Assembly (NCBI GenBank): GCA_018268935.1
Contig: JAFDVS010000091.1
Location: forward strand, 45,564-109,563
Direction of reading: 5' to 3'
DNA: 64,000 nucleotides
Source of the DNA: Acidobacteriota bacterium
GTDB lineage: Bacteria > Acidobacteriota > Terriglobia > Bryobacterales > Bryobacteraceae
The position numbers and the translations under genes were made by a program. The notes beneath the pieces are model-generated. The model did no database searches, was not told the DNA's origin, and saw nothing but the letters and a program-made list of their open reading frames with translations. Of this stretch, positions 43,057 to 50,808 are shown in pieces (the stretch's first letter is position 1; every line of letters starts with the position of its first letter).

Positions 43057-43842
43057 ATGGTCGCCATGCACAACGCACTCTCTCGTATTCTGCTTCTGCT
43101 GGCGCCTATTGCTCTGTCCGCGGCTCCGGTCTTCTATCAGACGACTTACACTTTCGACCTCACCGCTATCAACCGCCCGGTCACCAACCTCGTAGCCATG
43201 GAGGTGCCCGAATCCTTGTCGCCGGTCTTCGCCCAGCGCTTCGGCTACAACGGCCCCGGCACCGATGTCGCCGCCGGCGGAAGCGTCACTTCCCTCGCCA
43301 TGCCCTTCCTCAACGACACCGGTACCCCCTGGACCACTAGTGTCCTCATGGGCATCGTCCAGGACTTGCCCAACGACCCGGAAGGCCAGAAGCACATCGT
43401 GCTCTTTATCGATCCGGCCACCGAGGCCTTGACTACCGGCGTGCCCTGGAGCGCTTTCTTCCCCGAAGTTCTGGAAGAGGACCTCATCGCCGCCCTCGAA
43501 CTCGGCACCTCCGGCGGACTGGGCTGGGGCAACGACTTCGCCACGCTCGCGCCCGGCTTGAGCGACGTCGCTGCGTTCCTCAACTCCCTCCGCGCCCCCG
43601 GAGGACTCCTCGGTCCCGGCGGGGAATACACCTCCCCGTACTTCGCCCTTCCGGCGCCAGGCGCTCCCGCCTCTAATTTTGTGGCCGTTGCTTTCTCCGA
43701 TGGGCAGACGATCGGAACGGGTTCCGTCATCCAGACGCAGTTGGGAGACACGGATGTTCCCGAGCCCGCCACCCTGATTCCCGCTGCCGCCGCCTTCGCC
43801 GGGTTGTTCTGGAAACGCCTGCTAGCCCGCCGCGCGCGCTAA
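43057..43842 (+). CDS. PEP-CTERM protein
   Basis: 261 residues from ATG 43057 (ATG 43066 possible). Signal peptide, beta-rich body with LNDTGTPWTTSVLMGIVQD and a Gly/Pro/Ala-rich middle, then the sorting signal DVPEPATLIPAAAAFAGLFW and basic tail RLLARRAR. Not closely related to the 25-31 kb paralogues. No Shine-Dalgarno is visible. The 3' end overlaps the convergent TIM-barrel gene by 21 bases. Divergent from the membrane regulator. Confidence 0.85.
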   Translation: MVAMHNALSRILLLLAPIALSAAPVFYQTTYTFDLTAINRPVTNLVAMEVPESLSPVFAQRFGYNGPGTDVAAGGSVTSLAMPFLNDTGTPWTTSVLMGIVQDLPNDPEGQKHIVLFIDPATEALTTGVPWSAFFPEVLEEDLIAALELGTSGGLGWGNDFATLAPGLSDVAAFLNSLRAPGGLLGPGGEYTSPYFALPAPGAPASNFVAVAFSDGQTIGTGSVIQTQLGDTDVPEPATLIPAAAAFAGLFWKRLLARRAR

Positions 43843-44760
43843 TTTCGCCCGCAGAAACGCCAAACACCCCGGCACCTGCGCCCTGCTCAACCCGTGCAGC
43901 AGCAGCGGTCCACTGAACCGGTTGGCGCGCAGCAGGCGCATGTAAAGGTCGTAGTCGAGCACTCCCTCGCCTGCGGCCTTGTGCCCCGCATCCCCGTCAT
44001 GGTCCAGATCCTTGGCATGCGCCAGCACAATGTCTTTCCCCACCAGCGCGAACGCCTCTTCCAGAATCTCCTTCATCCGCGGCAGCGTCCCCGCGGGGAA
44101 CAGATTCGCCGCATCCATGGTCACCTTCAGGTGCGGCGAGCCAATTTCATCCAACAACTGGCGCGCCTTCCCAGCCGAACTCACAATGTTGTTCACTTCC
44201 GGCTCGAACGCCAGAACCGACCGGAACTGCCGCGCAATCTCCACCGCCTCCCGCACACAAGCGGCCATGTCCCGCCATGCCTCCGCCGTGCCGTTGTCCG
44301 CGTGCCGCCTCCACATGCTCTCCGGATTCCGCGTCCCGGTGCAAATATGGATCGGCATCCCGGGGAACGCCTCGGCCAGCACTCGCAGTTGCCGCAATCC
44401 CCGCCGCCGGTGCCCCGCATCCGGGTGGCACATGTTGAATGTGCCCTGCACGCTTCCAATGCGGATGCCGCGGCTTCCTGCTTCCTTCTGGATTCTCGCC
44501 GCAAGCCCCGCCGGCATCGCATCCGGCATTTCGGGCAGCCCGGCCGCCGTCAGGCTCATCTGCACGCAGGTGAACCCGTGCGCTTTCGCTTCATCCAGAC
44601 GTGCTTCCAACGACCCTGTGGTGTAGGTAGTGGCGATCAGGATGCCGATCTCCGGCGCCTTGTTTTGCGCATGGGCCGCCCCGCTCACGGCAACCCCCGC
44701 CAGCGCCAGAAACTCCCGCCTGCCGCGCCCCTCGCCTTGCCCGAATCCAGCTTGTGGCAT
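43822..44760 (-). CDS. Tat-exported sugar phosphate isomerase/epimerase-like TIM-barrel protein
   Basis: 312 residues. Twin-arginine-type leader GRGRREFLALAGVAVSGAAHA. The mature part is a xylose-isomerase-like barrel: GFTCVQMSL, GIRIGSVQGTFNMCHPD, LAFEPEVNN (Glu ligand), LKVTMDAANLF (Asp) and LAHAKDLDHDGDAGHKAAGEG (His/Asp), the usual metal-ligand order. Probably a periplasmic sugar or polyol isomerase/epimerase. Fourteen bases after the upstream NAD(P)-binding gene (which ends at 44774), so the two may form an operon. Confidence 0.8.
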   Translation of the reverse strand: MPQAGFGQGEGRGRREFLALAGVAVSGAAHAQNKAPEIGILIATTYTTGSLEARLDEAKAHGFTCVQMSLTAAGLPEMPDAMPAGLAARIQKEAGSRGIRIGSVQGTFNMCHPDAGHRRRGLRQLRVLAEAFPGMPIHICTGTRNPESMWRRHADNGTAEAWRDMAACVREAVEIARQFRSVLAFEPEVNNIVSSAGKARQLLDEIGSPHLKVTMDAANLFPAGTLPRMKEILEEAFALVGKDIVLAHAKDLDHDGDAGHKAAGEGVLDYDLYMRLLRANRFSGPLLLHGLSRAQVPGCLAFLRAKLARAAG

Positions 44761-44773
44761 GTTCTTATTCTCG

Positions 44774-45463
44774 CTAATCCACTCTCGCCCCGGCGGCGCG
44801 CATCTCCTCGTACTCCAGAATCTTCACGCCCTGCGCCTGTGTCAGGAAGGCCTGCTCCGACTGCGCCACCATCGCCCTTGCGATGTCTTCCTTGTGGATC
44901 GAATGGTACTTCGAAGGCATCGCCCAGTGCACCAGCGGCAGGACAGATTCCAGGATGCCCGGCGTGTTGGAATTGCCCAGAATCACCGCCGGCCGGTAGA
45001 TTCCCAGGAAGTCGAACTGCACCGATTCAACGGCCTTCTGCTTCTCACCCATGATCCTCAGGTACTTGTTCCGCGCCTCCGGGTCACCGCCCACCGACGT
45101 CATCACCCCGCACACCCGCGCGCCTGCCGCCCTGGCCGCGCGGCAAAACGCCAGCGGGTATCCGATTTCGATCTTCCGTACCTCCTCATCCGGCATCTTC
45201 GCGGTTCCCTTGCCCACGCCGAATGCGGCCAGCGCAATGTCCACCCCTTGCGCCTGCGGCGCCACATCCTCCTCCAGCCGGTCCATGTTCACCACAACCT
45301 CAGTGACCTTCGCGTCCGTGAAGGCTCCGGTATTGCGGCGCGTCACCACGATCACTTTCCTGCACCGCTGGCTCCGGAGCAGCAACTCGACAATGCACCG
45401 GCCCACGTTCCCCGTAGCCCCCAGCACCATCGCTGTGTACTGCGCCGCCTCCAATCTGTTCAT
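44774..45463 (-). CDS. NAD(P)-binding Rossmann-fold protein (atypical SDR, HTATIP2/NmrA-like)
   Basis: 229 residues. Dinucleotide motif MVLGATGNVGRCIVELL (about 12-28), VDIALAAFGVGKG, KIEIGYPLAFCRAARAAG, and IYRPAVILGNS. It lacks a clear YxxxK catalytic pair, fitting the atypical NAD(P)H-binding group that includes HTATIP2. Substrate unknown. ATG 45463, no strong ribosome-binding site. Upstream of the Tat-exported isomerase-like gene in the same direction; divergent from the serine hydrolase gene. Confidence 0.75.
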   Translation of the reverse strand: MNRLEAAQYTAMVLGATGNVGRCIVELLLRSQRCRKVIVVTRRNTGAFTDAKVTEVVVNMDRLEEDVAPQAQGVDIALAAFGVGKGTAKMPDEEVRKIEIGYPLAFCRAARAAGARVCGVMTSVGGDPEARNKYLRIMGEKQKAVESVQFDFLGIYRPAVILGNSNTPGILESVLPLVHWAMPSKYHSIHKEDIARAMVAQSEQAFLTQAQGVKILEYEEMRAAGARVD

Positions 45464-45525
45464 GTCCTTCAGTGTGCCACGCGCCCGCCGCCCGGAAGAA
45501 AGAAGAACTTTTCATCAAAAAGTAC

Positions 45526-45554
45526 TTGACGATTGTTGCCGCGCGGCGTATGCT
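45526..45554 (+). promoter_or_regulatory. Sigma-70 promoter of the serine hydrolase gene
   Basis: TTGACG (45526-45531) and TATGCT (45549-45554) with the optimal 17-base spacer. The predicted transcription start falls about 5 bases before ATG 45566, giving an essentially leaderless transcript. The best promoter match in the window. Confidence 0.6.
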
Positions 45555-45565
45555 CGTCTTTGCCT

Positions 45566-46885
45566 ATGTATTTCCACCTCCTGCTCCCGATCTTGTTCTC
45601 CTTGTCTCCGGCCGGCCACGCGCAGACCTTGGACAAAGCCAAACTCGACCAGCTCTTTGACCGGCTGCTCGAGAAGAACAAAGCGATGGGCAGCCTCACT
45701 CTCGCCCGCGACGGCAACGTTCTCTACAGCCGGTCATTCGGCTACAGCCACATCGACGGGAGCGAGAGGAAGCCGCTGACGGCGCAAACTAAATTCCGAA
45801 TCGGCTCCATCACGAAAACCTACACCGCGGTAATGATCTTTCAACTCGTCGAGGAAGGGAAGCTGAGGCTCACCGATACGCTCGACAAGTTCTTTCCCCA
45901 GATTCCCAACGCCTCCCGCATCACCATCGCCCACATCCTCAACCACCGCAGCGGTATCGCGGACATCGAGCATGATGGCGCATGGGGGAAGCAAGCGAGA
46001 ACCAGGGACGAAGTGGTTGCCCGCATCGCGCAGGGCAAGCCCAACTTCGAGCCCGATGCCAGGCATCAATACAGCAACGCCGGCTATATCCTACTGGGCC
46101 AGATCGTGGAAAAAGTGGGTGGCAAACCCTATCAGGAAGCATTGAAGCAAAGGATCACGGCGAAGATCGGGCTCAGGGATACCTATCTCGGCAGCAGCAA
46201 CACGGACCCCGGCCGGAACGAAGCTCTTTCCTACCGTTATCTCGGAAATTGGAGAGAATCACCGGAAATCGACTTCAGCATCACCGGCGGCGCGGGCTCC
46301 ATTCTGTCCACACCGCTCGATATGACCAAATTCATCCAAGCCCTGTTCGAGGGAAAGCTGATCTCGCCACAAAGCCTCAGTCAGATGAAGACCATGCGCG
46401 ACGGCGAGGGCATGGGCATGGAGCCGTTCACCTTCGCCGGCAAGACACTCTACGGCCACACCGGCGGCAGCAGCACATCCGGAGCATGGCTCGCCTACTT
46501 TCCGGAAGAGAAGCTTGCACTCGCCTACACCACCAACGCCAAGATCTACCCCGTGCGTGACATCGTGGCCGGCGTTTTCGATATCGCCTGGAACCGGCCG
46601 TTTCAGGTCCCCACCTTCGACGCGTTCACCGTGAGCCCTGAAGTTCTGGACCGTTACGTGGGCGTGTACACCATCGCCGGAACTCCCGCCAGAATGACGG
46701 TAACGCGCGATGGAGCGGCTCTCTATATTAAAGCCGGAGCCGAGAGCTCTGGCGTCCCTCTCGAAGCGACAGCAGAGCACATCTTCAGAATCAATCCCGG
46801 GGTGACTTTCGAATTCGACGTCGCCAAGGGACAGTTGACAATCAAACGGCCCAATGGGGAAAGGGTGTTCACGAAAGAAAAATAG
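45566..46885 (+). CDS. Secreted serine hydrolase, class C beta-lactamase / DD-peptidase fold
   Basis: 439 residues from ATG 45566; signal peptide to AGHAQ. Penicillin-binding fold motifs in order: SITK (SxxK nucleophile), YSN (YxN), and HTGG. After the catalytic domain a lipocalin-like C-terminal segment (RYVGVYTIAGTPARMTV) as in esterase EstB/PbpE-type proteins. Most such proteins are peptidases or esterases of unknown substrate; a resistance function is not implied. The promoter 12-40 bases upstream is well formed. Two bases separate its stop from the convergent thrB. Confidence 0.88.
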   Translation: MYFHLLLPILFSLSPAGHAQTLDKAKLDQLFDRLLEKNKAMGSLTLARDGNVLYSRSFGYSHIDGSERKPLTAQTKFRIGSITKTYTAVMIFQLVEEGKLRLTDTLDKFFPQIPNASRITIAHILNHRSGIADIEHDGAWGKQARTRDEVVARIAQGKPNFEPDARHQYSNAGYILLGQIVEKVGGKPYQEALKQRITAKIGLRDTYLGSSNTDPGRNEALSYRYLGNWRESPEIDFSITGGAGSILSTPLDMTKFIQALFEGKLISPQSLSQMKTMRDGEGMGMEPFTFAGKTLYGHTGGSSTSGAWLAYFPEEKLALAYTTNAKIYPVRDIVAGVFDIAWNRPFQVPTFDAFTVSPEVLDRYVGVYTIAGTPARMTVTRDGAALYIKAGAESSGVPLEATAEHIFRINPGVTFEFDVAKGQLTIKRPNGERVFTKEK

Positions 46886-46887
46886 GC

Positions 46888-47793
46888 CTACACCCACTCC
46901 CCAACTTCCAGCCCCGTCATATTCATCCCCTCCCCCAGCACCTCCGATTTCCGCCCGTGCATCGCGAAAATCTGGCAAATCAAATCGCACACCCCTTCAT
47001 GCCCCTTCTCATAAAACACCAATATCGACGGCCCCGCCCCGCTCAACGCACACCCCAACAACCCCGGCGCGCGCAGCCGTAATATTTCCTCCAACCCCGG
47101 CACTAATTTCGCCCGGTAAGGCTGATGTAGCCTATCCTCCAGCGCCGCCGGAAACGCCGATGTCGCCCCCATCGCCAGTGCCGCAATCAACAACGCTGCC
47201 CGCTGCACATTGAACACCGTGTCCGCCCGCGAATAGGTCGCCGGCAGCACATGCCGCGCCTCCACCGTAGGCAGCACAAAATCCGGCACCACCACCGCCA
47301 CGCCATACCGCGCCGGAAAATCCAGCCGCACCGCTCGCGTCATTCCATGCGAATCAATCGCGCTCGCCACCACCGATCCCAACACCGCCGCCGCCACATT
47401 GTCCGGATGCCCTTCAATCTGCGCCGCCTCATCCAAAATCCGCAGCGGCTTCCAACCCAACCCCAGCAGCTTGTCCGCAATCACCACGCCCGCCGTCAAC
47501 GCCGCCGCGCTCGATCCCAAACCCTTCCCCAGCGGAATCCGGTTATGAATCTCCAACTCCACCGGAGGCAGCGTCTCCTGCCGGAAATCGCGAGCCACAC
47601 GCAGCGCCGTCTGCCAAATCAAATTGTCTGCCGACTCGGGAATACTCGATGCATCGCGCCCGAAGCAGCGGATGCGCAATGTGTCGCTCAGCCGGAACCG
47701 GCATTCCAATGGGATATCCAACGCCAGCCCTAAGGCATCGAAGCCCGGCCCGAGGTTCGCGCTCGACGCCGGTACGCGTACAATCCAGCTCAT
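46888..47793 (-). CDS. thrB: Homoserine kinase ThrB
   Basis: 301 residues. Phosphorylates L-homoserine to O-phosphohomoserine with ATP in threonine synthesis. GHMP-kinase motifs: VRVPASSANLGPGFDALGLA at the N-terminus, PLGKGLGSSAAALTAG (ATP-binding P-loop) and GCALSGAGPSILVF at the C-terminus. Normal length. The start codon follows the stop of the Gfo/Idh/MocA gene with no gap, so translation is likely coupled, though the upstream partner is not a known threonine gene. No thrC or hom in the window. Confidence 0.95.
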   Translation of the reverse strand: MSWIVRVPASSANLGPGFDALGLALDIPLECRFRLSDTLRIRCFGRDASSIPESADNLIWQTALRVARDFRQETLPPVELEIHNRIPLGKGLGSSAAALTAGVVIADKLLGLGWKPLRILDEAAQIEGHPDNVAAAVLGSVVASAIDSHGMTRAVRLDFPARYGVAVVVPDFVLPTVEARHVLPATYSRADTVFNVQRAALLIAALAMGATSAFPAALEDRLHQPYRAKLVPGLEEILRLRAPGLLGCALSGAGPSILVFYEKGHEGVCDLICQIFAMHGRKSEVLGEGMNMTGLEVGEWV

Positions 47794-48819
47794 TTACAGC
47801 TCGGTGTCTGCAATCGCGACAGGGCGCCCTTCGCGGCACGACTGGTAGATCGACGTCACCAGTTGCAGCGCGCGATATCCGGCCGTCCCCGAAGTAATCG
47901 GATCGCGCTTTTCCCGAATCGCCGCGCCGAATTCCTCAAACTGCCGTTCAAACGGTGTCAGCGGAATCGCCATCGGATCCGACGCGCCGCTCATCGCTTC
48001 GCTTTCGAGCGGAGCCGGTTCGCCCGAATCATTCTCCACATCCCACTTCGTCAACTTATCGCCTGTGATGACGCACGTGCCCTTCGTCCCGTGAATCTCA
48101 ATCCGCTCCGGATATCCGGGCCAGAACGCCGTCGCTGCCTGAATCACGCCCGTCGCGCCATTCCCATAGCGCATCATCGCCGTGATCACGTCTTCCGACT
48201 CGATCTTGTGCATCGCCCCCAACTGCCAGTACCCGAACACTTCCTTCACCGAACCCATCAGGAACAGCAGCATGTCCACCTGGTGGATGCCCTGATTGAT
48301 CAGCGCCCCACCGCCTTCCACCGCCCAACTCCCCTTAATCGGACGCGAATAATACTCCGCCGAACGGTACCACTTCACGTACGCGTCGGCCTGCAGGATC
48401 TTCCCCAGCCGTCCGCCGGGAATCGCCTTCTGCAGGAAGCGCATCGAATCGTCGAAGCGGTGCTGGCTGACGCAATTCAGCACTACGCCCTTGGCCCGCG
48501 TGTAGCGCACCATCTCCGCCGCGGTTGCCGCATCGGTTGCAATCGGTTTCTGTACCTGCACATGCTTGCCCGCATCGGCGGCAATCCTCAGCGGCTGCAT
48601 CCGGAAATCGGGAAATGTACAGACATCGATGAAGTCCACTTCCGGATGCCGGCACAGATCCTCATACGCCGCAATGAACTCCGCCCCGCAACTGGCGGCC
48701 ACTTCGCGCCCCCGCTGCTCGTTCACATCGTTCACCGCCGTGACCTTGTATCCAATGTTCTTATACGCCGCGATGTGCTTCGTTGAGATCGCGCCGCAGC
48801 CAATGATTCCCACTCGCAT
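47794..48819 (-). CDS. Gfo/Idh/MocA-family oxidoreductase
   Basis: 341 residues from ATG 48819. Rossmann N-terminus MRVGIIGCGAISTKHIAAY, DVCTFPDFRMQPLRIAADAG, and VQVQKPIATDA, where the family's EKP motif reads QKP. The C-terminal domain has GGGALINQGIHQVDMLLFLMG with the catalytic-type His/Asp pair. NAD(P)-dependent oxidation or reduction of a sugar or cyclitol is expected; substrate not identifiable. A longer upstream extension of the frame exists but is Gly/Ala low-complexity shadow sequence. First gene of a two-gene unit with thrB. Confidence 0.9.
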   Translation of the reverse strand: MRVGIIGCGAISTKHIAAYKNIGYKVTAVNDVNEQRGREVAASCGAEFIAAYEDLCRHPEVDFIDVCTFPDFRMQPLRIAADAGKHVQVQKPIATDAATAAEMVRYTRAKGVVLNCVSQHRFDDSMRFLQKAIPGGRLGKILQADAYVKWYRSAEYYSRPIKGSWAVEGGGALINQGIHQVDMLLFLMGSVKEVFGYWQLGAMHKIESEDVITAMMRYGNGATGVIQAATAFWPGYPERIEIHGTKGTCVITGDKLTKWDVENDSGEPAPLESEAMSGASDPMAIPLTPFERQFEEFGAAIREKRDPITSGTAGYRALQLVTSIYQSCREGRPVAIADTEL

Positions 48820-48966
48820 AAGTAAATAGAGTACCAAGTGGCGCGGGCCTCCTGGCCGGCGCGTAAATAAAAAAATCTCCAAACCGTGAGGGTCCCCGCC
48901 CCCCGGCGTCGTTTCTATGTCAGGGAGCAGCAAACAAGCTACCCAAAAACAAAAAGGAACAAGACA

Positions 48967-49755
48967 ATGAAAAACACAATACTCGCCCTCACCCTGATCA
49001 GCCTCACGGCCGGAGCACAAACCATCCCGACGGTCATCGGAACCACCACCACCGACCTCAAGATCAGCCAGCTTACCCTCACCCTGATCGACGATCGCGC
49101 CGACCGCGTCACCGCCCTCGGCAGCGACTTCGGCCCCAACCCCGGCCGCATCCAACTCGGCTTCGGCCCCACCCTCATCGACATCACGCCCAACACTTGG
49201 ACCCCGTCCATGGTCATCGCCCTCCTGCCCGGCAAGCTGCCCCCTGGCACCTACCAATTCCGCATCACTCGCCCCGACGGCAAATCCTCGGAACTCCCGC
49301 TCACCGTCGACAACCCCGACACCGGCGCCAAGCTCTTCAACGCCCTCTCCGGCAAAACCTGCAAGCCCGGCGAATTCGTCACCGGCTTCTCCAACATCGG
49401 AGCCCCCATCTGCGCGGCCCTCCCCATCGCCCCACCGGCGCCCAGCACCTTCACCTACAACATCACCGCGCAACTGAGCAATCAAGTCCAGCACTGGCCC
49501 GGCGGATCCCGCACCTTCGGCGAAGCCCCCTTCACCGTCACCATCGGAGCACCCGGCGGCGCCATCAACGCCAACGGCGACGCCTGGACTCTCGATGCCG
49601 TCTCCGGCTTCGCTTCCTGCACCATCGCCCCGGCCAGACCCACCTGCACCGACGGAGTGAGTTCCCTCAACAACGGCAGGCCGATGTGCTCGGAAGCAGG
49701 CGTATCCCGCACCGGCAACTCCCGCGCCTCAGCCACCATCACCTGCCGCCGCTAA
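48967..49755 (+). CDS. Secreted IPT/TIG-like domain protein
   Basis: 262 residues from ATG 48967 with AAGGA upstream. Signal peptide MKNTILALTLISLTAGAQT. Residues about 25-115 look like an IPT/TIG immunoglobulin-like module (ALGSDFGPNPGRIQLGF, PGKLPPGTYQFRITRPDG). The C-terminal half has paired cysteines (SGKTCKPGEFVTGFSNIGAPIC, then SCTIAPARPTCTDG) suggesting disulfides, and ends without a PEP-CTERM signal. A rich GC hairpin follows 26 bases after the stop. Function unknown; extracellular adhesion or binding is a guess. Confidence 0.7.
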   Translation: MKNTILALTLISLTAGAQTIPTVIGTTTTDLKISQLTLTLIDDRADRVTALGSDFGPNPGRIQLGFGPTLIDITPNTWTPSMVIALLPGKLPPGTYQFRITRPDGKSSELPLTVDNPDTGAKLFNALSGKTCKPGEFVTGFSNIGAPICAALPIAPPAPSTFTYNITAQLSNQVQHWPGGSRTFGEAPFTVTIGAPGGAINANGDAWTLDAVSGFASCTIAPARPTCTDGVSSLNNGRPMCSEAGVSRTGNSRASATITCRR

Positions 49756-49780
49756 CTTACCCTCCAATCCTCCTCAACAA

Positions 49781-49811
49781 CACGCGGCCCTCAGCAATGA
49801 GTGGCCGCGTG
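49781..49811. other. Strong hairpin with GCAA tetraloop downstream of the IPT-like gene
   Basis: CACGCGGCC / GGCCGCGTG arms (9 bp) enclose CTCA-GCAA-TGAG, giving a nearly continuous 13-bp stem (one bulged T) closed by a GNRA tetraloop. There is no U tract, so it is not a textbook intrinsic terminator. It could still end or stabilise the upstream transcript. Confidence 0.55.
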
Positions 49812-49918
49812 GCCGAACTGCCGGAACCACCCCCAACCACCACCACACGTGACGATTGCTCCTTCGCTCCTGCCCGCTCTCCATTGATACAATCCCAATC
49901 AAAGGAGGCTGATGCTGC

Positions 49919-50716
49919 ATGCCTATTCAATCTGGAACCTTTTCCATGAAGACCTTCATGGAGAAAGTAAAATCCGCCAACTGGCACTTCACCCTAAGCA
50001 AATCTTCACTCTTTGACTTCGACTACGCCAACGTCGGAGTCAAAGATTCCCTCATCACCAAACTCGGCGGCCCCTACGATAAATCGAAGGGCGCCGACCA
50101 GCGTACACTCAACCGCGCTCAACTCATGGACGTCCAGGGCATCATCTGGCCGGTGGGCGTTGGAGCCACCGATATCAAAACCCCCTGGACGCTCAAGAAA
50201 GAAAAGTATCACTCCGCCCTCGGCTACCTCGCCCACGAATTCTTCAACCTCCTCGAAAGCGACGCGCTTCTCGTGGGCACCTACAAAACCGGCTACTCCC
50301 GGCGAACTCTTACACAGGATCTCCACTTCGTCACGGCCAAAGGCGTCACACCCCAGGAATTGACTACCTCCGGCAGCCTCAGCAGCTCCTTCGCCACCGA
50401 ACTCTGCATCCCCGACCAGGGACTCGTCGGCGACTGGCAGGAGCACAAGTTCACCTTCTCCAAACCCATGGCAACCAAGAGCGATGGCATCACGCTCACC
50501 AGTGCTGGAGGCCTTGGCAAACAGGGGTTTGGCAACAATATCTACTGCTTCAGACGCCCCAACACCACCGTCTACTACTGCACGCAGATCGTCACCGCGA
50601 ACAGCAGCGCCACTACGGAAGTCGCATTCCCCGACAACATCCCAATCAGTTACGTCAAGCTCTACGTCGGCGGCAGACCAGCTCCCGTTCAACCCTGGAA
50701 CCCGTCCAACTTCTGA
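49919..50716 (+). CDS. Unrecognised protein, possibly cytoplasmic
   Basis: 265 residues, no signal peptide. AAAGGAGG (49901-49908) is 10 bases before ATG 49919. Aromatic-rich and probably beta-rich (NWHFTLSKSSLFDFDYANVG, HKFTFSKP, NTTVYYCTQIV, SYVKLYVGG). Length and composition recall the unrecognised 26925-27734 product, but I see no clear shared motif. It sits between two secreted proteins. No function can be assigned. Confidence 0.6.
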   Translation: MPIQSGTFSMKTFMEKVKSANWHFTLSKSSLFDFDYANVGVKDSLITKLGGPYDKSKGADQRTLNRAQLMDVQGIIWPVGVGATDIKTPWTLKKEKYHSALGYLAHEFFNLLESDALLVGTYKTGYSRRTLTQDLHFVTAKGVTPQELTTSGSLSSSFATELCIPDQGLVGDWQEHKFTFSKPMATKSDGITLTSAGGLGKQGFGNNIYCFRRPNTTVYYCTQIVTANSSATTEVAFPDNIPISYVKLYVGGRPAPVQPWNPSNF

Positions 50717-50808
50717 TTTCCAAAATCACGCACTCGTCATGAGGGTCCAGGCGGGGTTTCATCGTTTCCAAACCAGGGGGCATAACAGCCCACCCACATG
50801 GAGGAAAC

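Noticed and set aside
45566..46885. Beta-lactamase resistance gene
   Set aside because: Class C fold motifs are shared with many esterases and peptidases, and the lipocalin-like tail argues for those.
48820..49494. Upstream extension of the Gfo/Idh/MocA gene giving 566 residues
   Set aside because: The added part is Gly/Glu/Val-rich without a fold and overlaps a plus-strand gene with a signal peptide and ribosome-binding site; the Rossmann motif begins at 48819.
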